From assembly GCF_013003985.1 (NCBI RefSeq), contig NZ_CP053073.1, positions 3,844,001 through 3,908,000 of the forward strand: DNA of 64,000 nucleotides, in the 5' to 3' direction. This stretch comes from Usitatibacter palustris (lineage in GTDB: Bacteria > Pseudomonadota > Gammaproteobacteria > Burkholderiales > Usitatibacteraceae). Of this stretch, positions 28,418 to 36,752 are shown in pieces; position 1 is the stretch's first letter, and every line of letters starts with the position of its first letter. The position numbers were made by a program, and so were the translations under genes. Below the pieces are notes generated by a model. That model ran no database searches. It was given only the letters and a program-made list of their open reading frames with translations, and was not told the DNA's origin.

Positions 28418-28831
28418 CTAAACCAGCGCGACGGCCTGCGCGATCAGCACGTAGCGCGCGAACTTGCCCAAGGCCATCGCCGCGAGCGACCAACCCCACG
28501 ACACGCGCAGCCAACCGGCCGCGGCGCACAGCGCGTCTCCGATCAGGGGGACCCATGAAAGCAGGAGTGCCGCCGCGCCGTAACGTTCCACCCATGCGAG
28601 CGCGCGGCCCTTGGGAAGGCGCTTGGGAACGAGGCGCCCGAGCAGGTAGGTCGTGAATCCGCCCAGCGTATTGCCGAGCGTGGCGACCAGGACCGCGGTC
28701 GCTGCACTGCCGGGAAAGCTCTTCAACACGGCGACCAGAACAATCTCGGAATTTCCGGGCAGGATCGTGGCCGAGACGAACGCCGAGATGAAGAGGCTGG
28801 CGAGGCCCGTATCGGCGCTCCAGTCAGGCAT
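28418..28831 (-). CDS. YqaA-family membrane protein (DedA/SNARE-associated superfamily)
   Basis: 137 residues with about four membrane segments. The pattern [49 protein letters not shown] and [10 protein letters not shown] is that of YqaA. Superfamily members include lipid scramblases or flippases; the role of this branch is uncertain. It is upstream of the FAD/Fe-S gene with a 64-base gap and divergent from hemC with 56 bases between starts. Confidence 0.85.
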   Translation of the reverse strand: MPDWSADTGLASLFISAFVSATILPGNSEIVLVAVLKSFPGSAATAVLVATLGNTLGGFTTYLLGRLVPKRLPKGRALAWVERYGAAALLLSWVPLIGDALCAAAGWLRVSWGWSLAAMALGKFARYVLIAQAVALV

Positions 28832-28887
28832 GCGTCGAGTCTATCGCGTGCTAGGCTTTCAAGTCCCTCAAGGGGATTTCACGACCC

Positions 28888-29829
28888 ATGCCCACCCTGC
28901 CGACCCACCTGCGGATCGCCACGCGCGAAAGCCGTCTCGCGCTCGCCCAGACCCACCTGGTGGCCGAGACCCTGCGCAGCCGCAACCCCGGCCTGAAGGT
29001 CGAGATCGTGGGCATGACCACGCGGGGCGACACCGTCCTCGACCGCCCGCTCTCGCAGGTCGGCGGCAAGGGCCTCTTCATCAAGGAGCTCGAAGTGGCC
29101 CTCGTCGAGGAGCGCGCCGAGATCGCGGTGCATTCGATGAAGGACGTTCCCATGGAGATCGATGCCGCGTTCGCGCTCACGACCTTCGGCACGCGCGAAG
29201 ACCCGCGCGATGCTTTCGTGAGCGCGCATTTCGAAAGCCTCGATGCGTTGCCCGCCGGATCCGTGGTCGGCACCTCGAGCCTGCGGCGCGAATGCCAACT
29301 GCGCAGCGCCTTCCCGAAGCTCCAGTTCAAGCCCCTGCGCGGCAACGTGAACACGCGCCTCGCCAAGCTCGACGCGGGCGACTACGACGCGATCATCCTC
29401 GCCGCCGCCGGTCTCAGGCGGCTCGGATTCGAAGCACGCATTCGCACGTACCTGCCGCCGGCCCTCGCGATTCCCGCGATCGGCCAGGGGATCCTCGCCA
29501 TCGAGCACCTCGCCGGACGCGATGACATCGCGGCCCTGCTGCGTCCCTTCCGCGATCCTGCGACGAAGCATGCGGCGCGCGCCGAGCGCGCCTTCGGCCT
29601 GGTCGCCGAGGGAAGCTGCGAGGTTCCGGTGGGTGCGCTCGCGCATGTCGCCGCGGGTCAACTCTCGCTCGAAGCCTTCATCGGTCTGCCCGACGGAACG
29701 CGCGTGGTGCGGGACGCCGTGCGCGGCGATGTCGCGCAAGACGAAGCGCTCGGCCGCACCCTGGGAGAAAAGCTGCTGGCCATGGGTGGGCGCGAGATCC
29801 TCGCGGCCCTGCAGCGCGCCAACGCATGA
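28888..29829 (+). CDS. hemC: Hydroxymethylbilane synthase (porphobilinogen deaminase)
   Basis: 313 residues. LRIATRESRLALAQ, MTTRGDTVLDRPLSQVGGKG (quoted in part), HSMKDVP, GTSSLRRECQLR and GNVNTRLAKLD are the family hallmarks. The dipyrromethane cofactor attaches to Cys in EGSCEVPVGA; most relatives read GGCQVP or GGCxxP here, so the Ser before Cys is a mild variation. It makes the linear tetrapyrrole of the heme pathway. First gene of the hemC-hemD-hemX-hemY run; hemD starts inside its stop. Confidence 0.96.
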   Translation: MPTLPTHLRIATRESRLALAQTHLVAETLRSRNPGLKVEIVGMTTRGDTVLDRPLSQVGGKGLFIKELEVALVEERAEIAVHSMKDVPMEIDAAFALTTFGTREDPRDAFVSAHFESLDALPAGSVVGTSSLRRECQLRSAFPKLQFKPLRGNVNTRLAKLDAGDYDAIILAAAGLRRLGFEARIRTYLPPALAIPAIGQGILAIEHLAGRDDIAALLRPFRDPATKHAARAERAFGLVAEGSCEVPVGALAHVAAGQLSLEAFIGLPDGTRVVRDAVRGDVAQDEALGRTLGEKLLAMGGREILAALQRANA

Positions 29830-30602
29830 GCACCGCGCGCCCGCTCGAAGGATTGGGCGTGGTCATCACGCGGCCCCTGCCGCTGGCTGAATCCGTCGCC
29901 GCCGAGCTGGCCGCCGCGGGCGCCAGGCCGATCGTGTTCCCGACGCTCGAAATTCATCCCGTGCAATCGGATCCCGCGCTCGATGCCGCCCTCGCGCTGC
30001 TGCCGCGCGCGGACCTCGCGATCTTCGTGAGCGCCAATGCGGTGGAGCGCGGAATGGAGGCGGTGCGCGCCCGCGGCGGCTGGCCGAAAGGCGTGCCCGT
30101 GGCAGCCGTGGGTGAGTTCACCGCGCGCGCGCTGCGGAACTCCGGCTTCAAGGAAGTGATCTCACCGGCCGAGCGCTTCGATAGCGAAGCGCTCCTGGGT
30201 TTACCCGCATTGCAGGCGGTCGACGGGAGAAATATCATCATTTTTCGCGGCCAGGGCGGACGGGAGCGCCTGAAGGAAGGCCTCGAAGCCCGTGGCGCCC
30301 GCGTGACGTATGCCGAGTGCTACCGCCGCGAGCGACCCAAGGCCGATCCCAAGCCGTTGCTGGAAGCGTGGGGCCGGGGCGAGGTCGATGTCATCGGCGT
30401 GCTCAGTGCCGAGACGCTCGAGAACTTCGTCGAGATGATCGGCCCCGAGGGACGCGCGAAGCTCGCCGCCACCGCGCTCGTCGTCCCGCACGAAGCGATC
30501 GCCGCGCATCCCGATGCCAAGCGTTTCGGCCGCGTCATCCTCTCGCCTCCGGGCGCGGAGGGACTTTCGAAGGCGCTGGCCCAATACCGGACCAAACGAT
30601 GA
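29826..30602 (+). CDS. hemD: Uroporphyrinogen-III synthase
   Basis: 258 residues, a poorly conserved family recognised by GLGVVITRPLPLAESVAAEL at the N terminus (quoted in part), FVSANAVERG, VAAVGEFTARAL, IIIFRGQGGRERL and VIGVLSAETLENF. It closes and inverts ring D of hydroxymethylbilane. The context is decisive: 4-base overlaps with hemC before it and hemX after it. Confidence 0.93.
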   Translation: MSTARPLEGLGVVITRPLPLAESVAAELAAAGARPIVFPTLEIHPVQSDPALDAALALLPRADLAIFVSANAVERGMEAVRARGGWPKGVPVAAVGEFTARALRNSGFKEVISPAERFDSEALLGLPALQAVDGRNIIIFRGQGGRERLKEGLEARGARVTYAECYRRERPKADPKPLLEAWGRGEVDVIGVLSAETLENFVEMIGPEGRAKLAATALVVPHEAIAAHPDAKRFGRVILSPPGAEGLSKALAQYRTKR

Positions 30603-31630
30603 ACGACCCGCTTCTCCCGACGCCCGACCCTGCACCCGCGACCACGGGGCGGACCACGCGCCTGCTCGCGGGCCTCGCCCTGCTCGCGGCCGCGGCCGCC
30701 GCATTCTTTGCATGGGACGCGCGCCAGGCCCTGCGCTCGCTCGAAGCAACTGCGGGCGGACGCCTCGCGGAACTGGGTGCGGAGAATGCGCAGGCGCGCA
30801 CGGCACTCGCGCAGAACCAGGTCGTCATCAAGGAATCGCAGGCGAGGATCGCGGAGCTCGAATCGCGCGTCGCCGAAACGCACGAGAACCGCGTCGCGCT
30901 CGAGGACATGTACAAGGAGCTCTCGCGCAGCGCGGATGATCGCCTGCTCTCCGAAGTCGAGCAGATCCTGGTCGCGGCGAGCCAGCAGCTTCAATTGCAG
31001 GGCAATGTGCGCGGTGCGCTCGCCGCCTTGCAGGCGGCCGACCAGCGGCTCGCGCGCGCCGAGAAACTCGCGGTCGCCCCGCTGCGCCGATCCCTCGCGC
31101 AGGACATGGATCGCCTCAAGGCGCTGCCGCAGGTGGACACCGTCGGCATCGCGGTGAAGATCGACAACCTCATCACGCTGGTGGATGGCTTGCCGCTGGT
31201 GATCGCCGACACGCTGCCGCCCACGCGCGTGGCGTCGCGCGCGAAGACGCTCGAGGAGTCCGGCTTCTCGCGGGCCGCGCGCGACTTCTGGGAAGAAATG
31301 AAGGGCCTCGTGCGCATTCGCGAGCTCGAGACCTCCGACGCGGCGCTGCTCACGCCCTCGCAGGCGTACTTCCTGCGCGAGAACCTGAAGCTGCGTCTCC
31401 TCGCCGCGCGCATCTCGCTGCTCGCGCGCGACGAAGTGTCCTTCCGCGACGACGTGAAGGCGGCGCAGGCCTGGCTCGCGCGTTATTTCGATCCGAAGTC
31501 CAAGGGCGGCGTCGCGGCAGCCGGCGCGTTGAAGCAGCTCGCGGAGAGCCCCGTGTCGATCAGCGTTCCCGACATCAATGCGAGCCTCTCGGCGGTGCGC
31601 ACCGCGCGAGCCGCCCGGGAGAAGCGCTGA
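30599..31630 (+). CDS. hemX: HemX-like membrane protein (uroporphyrinogen-III C-methyltransferase-like annotation)
   Basis: 343 residues: a short Pro-rich cytoplasmic tail, one membrane segment (about 20-40), a coiled coil (about 45-105, rich in Glu/Ala/Gln) and a helical C-terminal domain. Although such proteins are often labelled uroporphyrinogen methyltransferase, no SAM-binding motif is visible; the name comes from E. coli hemX. It probably scaffolds heme-pathway enzymes at the membrane (inference). It overlaps hemD by 4 bases and hemY by one base. Confidence 0.88.
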   Translation: MNDPLLPTPDPAPATTGRTTRLLAGLALLAAAAAAFFAWDARQALRSLEATAGGRLAELGAENAQARTALAQNQVVIKESQARIAELESRVAETHENRVALEDMYKELSRSADDRLLSEVEQILVAASQQLQLQGNVRGALAALQAADQRLARAEKLAVAPLRRSLAQDMDRLKALPQVDTVGIAVKIDNLITLVDGLPLVIADTLPPTRVASRAKTLEESGFSRAARDFWEEMKGLVRIRELETSDAALLTPSQAYFLRENLKLRLLAARISLLARDEVSFRDDVKAAQAWLARYFDPKSKGGVAAAGALKQLAESPVSISVPDINASLSAVRTARAAREKR

Positions 31631-32802
31631 TGCGCTTCGCGATCTGGTCCGTCGTCCTCGCCGCGGTCGCCGTGGGCATCGCGCTGTTCGCGCGGCATTC
31701 CACGGGCTATGTCGTGATCGTCTCGGCGCCCTATCGCATCGAGCTCTCGCTCAACCTGCTCGTGCTGATCGTGCTTGCGGGCTACCTCGGCTTCTACGCG
31801 ATCACCCGCCTCGTGTCGTCGCTGCTCGCGATTCCCGCGAGAGTCGCGGCCTACCGCGAGGAGCGTTCGCGCTCGCGTTCGCGCCAGTCGCTCAACGACG
31901 CGCTCCTCGCGTTCTTCCAGGGCCGCTACGCATCGGCCGAACGCAGCGCGGCCAATGCGCTGGCCACCGACGAAACCAAGGGCGTGGCCGCGATCATCGC
32001 CGCGCGCAGCGCGCACGAGCTCGGCCGCTTCAGCGAGCGCGAGCAGTTCCTCGACCAGGCGCGCGGGCATGCGCCCGAGGTCGACCAGGCGCGCCTGACG
32101 ACGCTCGCCGACCTCCTCGTCTCGCAGGGCCGCTTCGACGAAGCGCTGGCGGTGCTCAAGGACCTCTCGGCGCGCGATGCGCGCAACCTGCGGTTGCTGC
32201 GCCTGCGCCTGCAAGCCGAGCAGGCGACGCGCCGTTGGGATGACGTGCTGTCCACTGCGGGCGCGCTCGGCAAGCTCGGCGGCCTTTCACCCGCGGATGC
32301 GGCCACCGCCCGGCGCGCAGCGCACCTCGGGAACCTCTCGCAGAAGGCCCAGGACCCGGCGATGCTCGCCGCGTACTGGAAGCAGATTCCTTCGGAAATG
32401 CGGCTCGATCCGACCGTCGCGGCCACGGCTGCGCGACTGCATCTCGCACTCGGCGGCGACAGCGAGGCGCGCGACATCATCGAGGACGCGCTCGAGCGCG
32501 AATGGAGCGCGAACCTCGTGGCCCTCTATGGCGAATGCGGCGGGACGAACGCGATGCCGCTGATCGAGCGCGCGGAGAAGTGGCTTCGCATCCACGCACG
32601 CGATCCGGCGCTGCTGCTCGCACTCGGAAAGCTCTGCATGCGCCAGGGGCTCTGGGGCAAGGCGCAGAGCTACATCGAGGCGAGCCTCGCGCTCGAACCC
32701 ACGCACGACGGGCACATGACGCTCGCCGCGCTGATGGAAAAACTGGGCAAGCCCCAGGAAGCGGTCCGGCACTTCCGGCGCAGCGCGGAGCTTGCCGGCT
32801 AG
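31630..32802 (+). CDS. hemY: HemY-like TPR membrane protein
   Basis: 390 residues. Two N-terminal membrane segments (about 1-22 and 38-62) followed by TPR-type helical repeats, e.g. DEALAVLKDLSARDARNLRLL and LEPTHDGHMTLAALMEKLGK (each quoted within limits). This is the proteobacterial HemY of the hemCDXY operon, not the protoporphyrinogen oxidase of the same name. Its role in heme synthesis is unresolved. Start overlaps the hemX stop (TGATG). Confidence 0.9.
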   Translation: MRFAIWSVVLAAVAVGIALFARHSTGYVVIVSAPYRIELSLNLLVLIVLAGYLGFYAITRLVSSLLAIPARVAAYREERSRSRSRQSLNDALLAFFQGRYASAERSAANALATDETKGVAAIIAARSAHELGRFSEREQFLDQARGHAPEVDQARLTTLADLLVSQGRFDEALAVLKDLSARDARNLRLLRLRLQAEQATRRWDDVLSTAGALGKLGGLSPADAATARRAAHLGNLSQKAQDPAMLAAYWKQIPSEMRLDPTVAATAARLHLALGGDSEARDIIEDALEREWSANLVALYGECGGTNAMPLIERAEKWLRIHARDPALLLALGKLCMRQGLWGKAQSYIEASLALEPTHDGHMTLAALMEKLGKPQEAVRHFRRSAELAG

Positions 32803-32817
32803 CTAGAGGAGGACGCC

Positions 32818-33396
32818 ATGTCGCGCGAGTACTCCGGCCTCACGATCAACCTGCTTGCCCCCGCCGCCCGCCTCGCCGAGCAGCACCAGCTCGAGCGCGT
32901 GACGCTCGACGATCCGGCGTTCGCGGTGATGACCGACCTGCGCGAAGTCGCACCGGCGACCATCGGACCGGAGAAGCGCATCGACGAAGCGAATGCGGCA
33001 ATGCTCGAGCGCGGCGTGCGATTGCTCTTCGTGATCGACACCACGCGCGCGATCGTGGGCGTCATCACCGCGACGGACCTGCTCGGCGAGAAGCCGGTGC
33101 GCCACACGCAGGAGCGCGGCGTGCGCCGCGGCGAAATCCTCGTGGCCGACATCATGACGCCCGCCGCGATGCTCGAAGCCATCTCGATGCAGGACGTCGC
33201 GCAGATGCGCGTGGGCCACATCGTCGCGACGTTGAAGGCGGTAAACCGGCAGCACTTGATGGCGTCCGAGGAAAACGGAAGACGCGTCCGGGGATTGTTC
33301 TCGGCCTCGCGCATCGCGCGGCAGCTGGGCGTCGAAGTGGTCACCAGCGAAGTGGCGAAGACCTTCGCGCAAATTGAGGCGGCGTTAGCGCGCTAA
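32818..33396 (+). CDS. CBS-domain protein
   Basis: 192 residues with a CBS pair: first CBS about 37-95 (VMTDLREVAPATIGPEKRID, then RLLFVIDTTRAIVGVITATDL), second about 115-180 (VADIMTPAAMLEAISMQDV and VRGLFSASRIARQLG). CBS pairs usually bind adenine nucleotides and regulate a partner. No enzymatic domain is attached. It has a strong Shine-Dalgarno (AGGAGG, five bases before ATG) and sits 15 bases after hemY, probably co-transcribed. A perfect palindrome spans its stop. Confidence 0.85.
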   Translation: MSREYSGLTINLLAPAARLAEQHQLERVTLDDPAFAVMTDLREVAPATIGPEKRIDEANAAMLERGVRLLFVIDTTRAIVGVITATDLLGEKPVRHTQERGVRRGEILVADIMTPAAMLEAISMQDVAQMRVGHIVATLKAVNRQHLMASEENGRRVRGLFSASRIARQLGVEVVTSEVAKTFAQIEAALAR

Positions 33397-33401
33397 CGCC
33401 G
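33380..33401. terminator. Palindromic hairpin across the CBS-gene stop
   Basis: A perfect 22-base palindrome includes the TAA stop; as RNA it folds into an 8-9 bp stem with a CGCG loop on either strand. It lies between convergent genes, so it fits a bidirectional terminator, but there is no strong T tract on either side. Confidence 0.45.
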
Positions 33402-33428
33402 TCCTGAGCCTACGAGGGACCTGCTGTT
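33401..33428 (+). repeat. Short dispersed repeat, copy 1
   Basis: Begins GTCCTGAG and ends GGACCTGCTGTT, filling the whole gap between the CBS gene and the convergent reductase. The same two end blocks in the same relation recur inverted at 61867-61902. The middle differs in length (8 versus 17 bases), so each copy is a small dyad-like element with conserved ends. Confidence 0.55.
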
Positions 33429-34458
33429 ATTTCTTCGGATCCACCGAGTAGGTGAACGCGTCGCAGAAGAATTCGTCCTCGGGAAGGCCCTTCTGCTCGA
33501 CGAACGTGGCCTTGGCGATGTCGGTCATCGCCGGCGCGCCGCACGCGTAGACCTGGAATCCCGCGAGCGAAGGAAAATCATCGAGCACCGCCTGGTGCAC
33601 GAAGCCCGTGCGGCCTGACCATTCGTCGCCCGGCAATGGATCCGAAAGCACCGGGACATACGAGAAATTCGGATGCTCGGCCGCCCACTTCGCCGGCACC
33701 TCGGGCAAATAGAGATCCGATCGCGCACGCGCGCCCCAGTAGAGAACCATCTGCCGGTCCATGTCCTTCTGGAATGCGTGCTCGATGAGCGACTTGATCG
33801 GCGCGAAGCCGGTGCCGCCGGCGACGAAGATCACCGGCTTGTCGGAGTCCTCGCGCAAATAGAAGGTGCCCAGGGGACCCTCGAAGCGGATGATCGCCCG
33901 CTCCTTCATTTCCTCGAAGACGAACTTCGAGAACGCGCCGCCCGGCGCCTTGCGCACGTGCAGTTGCAGCAGCGCGTCGTCATGCGGCGCATTCGCCATC
34001 GAGAAGCTGCGGCGCTTGCCGTCCTTCAGCAGGATGTCGATGTACTGGCCCGCGAGGAACTGCAGCCGCTCCGAGGCGGGGAGCTTGAGGTAGAGAACGG
34101 CGACGTCCTCCGCGGGCTTTTCCACGCGCTCGATGCGCGCGGGGAGCGTGCGAATCTGGAGATCCTTCGCGCCGGCGAGCTCGCGAACCTGCAACGTGAC
34201 ATCCGTGAGCGGCTTGGTGCAGCACGTGAGCGCCTTGCCCGCGGCCTTCTCGCTGTCATGCAGCGCGCGCTCCTGGTAGTCGCCGTATTGCAGCTCGCCC
34301 GAGACGAGCGTCGACTTGCAGGCGCCGCACGCGCCGTTGCGGCAACCGTAGGGCAAGCCGATGCCCTGGCGCAGGGCGGCCTCGAGAACCGTCTCGCCGG
34401 AATTGACGCTGAAGGTGTGGCCGCTGGGCTCGAGGCGGACTTCGTGCGACTCCGCCAA
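33427..34458 (-). CDS. 2Fe-2S ferredoxin/FAD/NAD reductase (CDP-6-deoxy-delta-3,4-glucoseen reductase-like)
   Basis: 343 residues. N-terminal plant-type 2Fe-2S domain with CRNGACGACKSTL and a distal Cys pair in LTCCTKPL; FAD domain with RSFSMANAP (RxxS); NAD domain with FVAGGTGFAPIKSL and YACGAPAM. This arrangement is shared by AscD-like reductases and oxygenase reductase subunits. In betaproteobacteria a stand-alone copy with this annotation is usual, and no sugar dideoxygenation genes lie beside it, so the real electron acceptor is unknown. I chose a TTG start at 34458, just after the FxsA stop; it gives AESHEVRLEPSGHTF, the family N terminus. Confidence 0.87.
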   Translation of the reverse strand: MAESHEVRLEPSGHTFSVNSGETVLEAALRQGIGLPYGCRNGACGACKSTLVSGELQYGDYQERALHDSEKAAGKALTCCTKPLTDVTLQVRELAGAKDLQIRTLPARIERVEKPAEDVAVLYLKLPASERLQFLAGQYIDILLKDGKRRSFSMANAPHDDALLQLHVRKAPGGAFSKFVFEEMKERAIIRFEGPLGTFYLREDSDKPVIFVAGGTGFAPIKSLIEHAFQKDMDRQMVLYWGARARSDLYLPEVPAKWAAEHPNFSYVPVLSDPLPGDEWSGRTGFVHQAVLDDFPSLAGFQVYACGAPAMTDIAKATFVEQKGLPEDEFFCDAFTYSVDPKK

Positions 34459-34460
34459 GG

Positions 34461-34847
34461 CTAACGGGTGCGGCGGAATTCGCCGTCGATGATCGTGCTG
34501 TTTCTGCGAACCGGCGTCGGATCGACGACGGCGCGCGGCCCCGGAAGCAGGAGCAGCGTGAGTGCCATCAGGTCGGAGACGACGCCCGGGAAGATGAGCA
34601 GCAGGCCGGCGAGCACCGTGCGGGCGCTGTCGACCAGGGCCGCGATCGAGAACCTGCCTTGCGAGAGGGCCGCCGCGAGGCGGGCGACCAGGGCGAAGCG
34701 CGCTTCCTTGATGAGCGCCACACCGGCGCACGCAGCGAGGACGACCCAGGCGAGCACCCACCAGCCATGCGTCTCGCTCAGGCGCGCGAGCAGCGTGAGT
34801 TCAAGGAAGGGGAATGCCAGTAAGATCGCCAGCAGAATCAACCGCAT
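34461..34847 (-). CDS. fxsA: FxsA-family membrane protein
   Basis: 128 residues from the ATG giving MRLILLAILLAFPFLELTLL (family start). Three hydrophobic segments, with WVVLAACAGVALIKEAR and LLIFPGVVSDLMALTLLLLP characteristic of FxsA, which in E. coli modulates F-plasmid exclusion of phage T7. A second in-frame ATG six codons upstream (34865) is possible, but AAAGGTG lies eight bases before the chosen start. It runs into the reductase with 2 bases between stop and start, and is divergent from cutA with only 19 bases between starts. Confidence 0.85.
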   Translation of the reverse strand: MRLILLAILLAFPFLELTLLARLSETHGWWVLAWVVLAACAGVALIKEARFALVARLAAALSQGRFSIAALVDSARTVLAGLLLIFPGVVSDLMALTLLLLPGPRAVVDPTPVRRNSTIIDGEFRRTR

Positions 34848-34866
34848 CGGTGCAACACCTTTCATC

Positions 34867-35187
34867 GTGACCGCCATCGCCGTCCTGACCAACCTACCCG
34901 ACTCCGACTCGGCTTTCAATCTTGCGCGGGAACTCGTGAGTTTACGCCTTGCCGCGTGCGCCAACGTCCTGGCGCCGGCCACCTCGTTCTACCGCTGGGA
35001 GGGCCGCGAGGAGCAGGCCACGGAGGTCCCGGTCCTCATCAAGTCCACCCGCGAACGCTACCCGGCACTCGAAGCCCATATCAAAAGCCGCCACCCCTAT
35101 TCGGTGCCGGAGATCATCGCCTGGCCCCTCGAGCTCGGATCGGCCGAATACCTGGCCTGGGTCGAGCGCGAGTCCCAACCTATATAG
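34867..35187 (+). CDS. cutA: CutA-family divalent-ion tolerance protein
   Basis: 106 residues from a GTG start. Core strands VTAIAVLTNLPDSDSA, AACANVLAPATSFYRWEG, and EVPVLIKSTRERYPALEAHI, then HPYSVPEIIAWPL match CutA1, a trimeric PII-like protein. Its copper-tolerance role in E. coli is indirect; general function is unclear. No ATG gives this N terminus, and the length fits. The tlpA-like gene follows after 11 bases. Confidence 0.88.
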   Translation: MTAIAVLTNLPDSDSAFNLARELVSLRLAACANVLAPATSFYRWEGREEQATEVPVLIKSTRERYPALEAHIKSRHPYSVPEIIAWPLELGSAEYLAWVERESQPI

Positions 35188-35198
35188 GGGCGCCTCCG

Positions 35199-35747
35199 CT
35201 GAATGCAAAGCTGCTCTTCGCGGGCGTCGGCGTGCTCGCCTTCCTGGCAGGCGCCGCGCTGTGGATCGGGTCGCGCGCGCCGAGCTCGGCCGCCGTGAAT
35301 CCCCTGGCCGATGCCACGCCTGCGGCGCTGTTCGCCGCCACTTTCAAGGGACCCGAGGGCCAGGACCAGGCCATCGGCCAGTTCCAGGGCAAGATCCTGG
35401 TCGTCAATTTCTGGGCGACCTGGTGCGCGCCCTGCAAGGAAGAGATGCCGGGCTTCGTCCGGCTGCAGGCGCGCTGGAAAGACAAGGGCGTCCAGTTCCT
35501 CGGGATCGCCAATGACGACCCGGCAAAGGTCCGCCGCTTTGGAACCGACCTCGCGATCAACTACCCGCTGTGGACGGGAGGCGCCGAAGTCTCGGAATTG
35601 TCGAAAAGGCTCGGCAACCGAGTCGGAGTGCTCCCCCATACCGTCATCCTTGACGGCCAGGGCCGAGTGTTGGAAAGTCGGATCGGCATATACTCCGAGC
35701 CGGCCATGGAAGAGCGTCTCTTCGCGGCGACAAAAACGGCCGGTTAA
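35199..35747 (+). CDS. TlpA-like membrane-anchored thioredoxin-fold protein
   Basis: 182 residues if started at CTG. An N-terminal membrane anchor (LLFAGVGVLAFLAGAALWIG) precedes a periplasmic thioredoxin fold with VVNFWATWCAPCKEEMPGF (WCAPC active site) and the cis-Pro region GVLPHTVILD. It likely reduces disulfides in the periplasm, for instance in cytochrome c maturation. Start choice: the frame has no ATG, GTG or TTG between the cutA region and the anchor; CTG at 35199 is preceded by AGGGG with normal spacing and gives MNAKLLF. A GTG at 35231 inside the anchor is the alternative and would truncate it. Confidence 0.82.
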   Translation: MNAKLLFAGVGVLAFLAGAALWIGSRAPSSAAVNPLADATPAALFAATFKGPEGQDQAIGQFQGKILVVNFWATWCAPCKEEMPGFVRLQARWKDKGVQFLGIANDDPAKVRRFGTDLAINYPLWTGGAEVSELSKRLGNRVGVLPHTVILDGQGRVLESRIGIYSEPAMEERLFAATKTAG

Positions 35748-35755
35748 CTAGTTTC

Positions 35756-35778
35756 CCGAAGTCTGTGCATAACTTCGG
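35756..35778 (+). terminator. Hairpin between the tlpA-like gene and aroQ
   Basis: 7-bp stem CCGAAGT / ACTTCGG with a 9-base loop, nine bases after the stop. There is no T run after it (TCAAAACTGG), so it is a weak terminator candidate or leader structure for aroQ. Confidence 0.35.
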
Positions 35779-35823
35779 TCAAAACTGGACATCTTGCATC
35801 GATCTGCGGCAAACTCGCCGCCC

Positions 35824-36273
35824 ATGTCCAAGATCCTGGTCCTCCACGGACCCAACCTGAATCTCCTGGGCACCCGCGAACCCGAGGTCTATGGGCGAGA
35901 CACCCTCGCGGACATCGATCGCCGGTTGGTGGAGCAGGGGAAGCGTGCCGGGGTGGGGGTCAGCACCTTCCAGAGCAACGCCGAGGTAGCCCTGATCGAA
36001 CGCATTCATGCTGCGAAAAGCGACGAAACTGCCGTGATCGTCTTCAATCCTGCTGCCTTCACGCACACCAGCATCGCCCTTCGGGACGCGCTGGCGGCAG
36101 TCGGAGTCCCGTTTATCGAAGTACACCTGTCCAACGTCCACGCCCGCGAGCCCTTCCGGAAGCATTCGTACTTCTCGGACCTGGCCATCGGGGTGGTCGC
36201 CGGATTTGGCGCCAAGAGCTACGAGCTCGCCCTGGAGGCGGCCATCAGCCGCCTGACGGGCAATAAAAACTAG
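35824..36273 (+). CDS. aroQ: Type II 3-dehydroquinate dehydratase
   Basis: 149 residues. The active-site segments [20 protein letters not shown] (Tyr included), [33 protein letters not shown], and [17 protein letters not shown] are all present, so the enzyme should be active. It is the third step of the shikimate pathway and forms dodecamers. The order aroQ-accB-accC is common in proteobacteria. Start at the ATG of MSKILVLHG; accB follows after 10 bases. Confidence 0.95.
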   Translation: MSKILVLHGPNLNLLGTREPEVYGRDTLADIDRRLVEQGKRAGVGVSTFQSNAEVALIERIHAAKSDETAVIVFNPAAFTHTSIALRDALAAVGVPFIEVHLSNVHAREPFRKHSYFSDLAIGVVAGFGAKSYELALEAAISRLTGNKN

Positions 36274-36283
36274 AGGACAACCC

Positions 36284-36742
36284 ATGGACCTCAGGAAACT
36301 CAAGAAACTGATCGACCTCGTCCAGGAGTCGGGGATCGGCGAGATCGAGATCACGGAAGGCGAGGAGAAGGTCCGTATCAGCCGCCAGCCGGCCGGGGGC
36401 GCCCCGGTCCTCATGGCCGCCCCGGGCATGCAGCCGATGATGATGGACGGTGGTGCCGCTGCCGCCGCCGCGGCCCCGGCCGCACCCGCCGCGCCGGCCG
36501 AACCCACCGGTCACACCCTGAAGTCGCCGATGGTCGGCACCTTCTACCGCGCGCCTTCGCCGGGAGCGCCCAACTTCGTCGAAGTGGGCCAGGTCGTCAC
36601 GAAGGGCCAGACGCTGTGCATCATCGAGGCGATGAAGCTGCTGAACGAGATCGAATCCGACGTGGCCGGCACCGTGAAGGCCATCCTCGTCGAGAACGGC
36701 CAGCCGGTCGAATACGGCCAGGCCCTGTTCGTGATTTCCTGA
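36284..36742 (+). CDS. accB: Biotin carboxyl carrier protein of acetyl-CoA carboxylase
   Basis: 152 residues. An N-terminal dimerisation segment ([20 protein letters not shown]) is followed by an Ala/Pro-rich flexible linker (about 55-78) and the biotinyl domain with the attachment Lys in [11 protein letters not shown] (E. coli has MKMMN). The thumb typical of bacterial BCCP is present ([12 protein letters not shown]). It carries carboxybiotin between AccC and AccAD. Sits between aroQ and accC with 10-base gaps, so co-expression with accC is near certain. Confidence 0.95.
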   Translation: MDLRKLKKLIDLVQESGIGEIEITEGEEKVRISRQPAGGAPVLMAAPGMQPMMMDGGAAAAAAAPAAPAAPAEPTGHTLKSPMVGTFYRAPSPGAPNFVEVGQVVTKGQTLCIIEAMKLLNEIESDVAGTVKAILVENGQPVEYGQALFVIS

Positions 36743-36752
36743 AGATCCCGGC

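Noticed and set aside
33427-34458. Deoxysugar pathway (AscD) gene cluster
   Set aside because: The reductase resembles AscD, but adjacent genes are hem, CBS, fxsA and cutA, so the name reflects family resemblance only.
36430-36510. Ala/Pro repeat in accB as a possible coding microsatellite
   Set aside because: This is the normal flexible linker of biotin carrier proteins.
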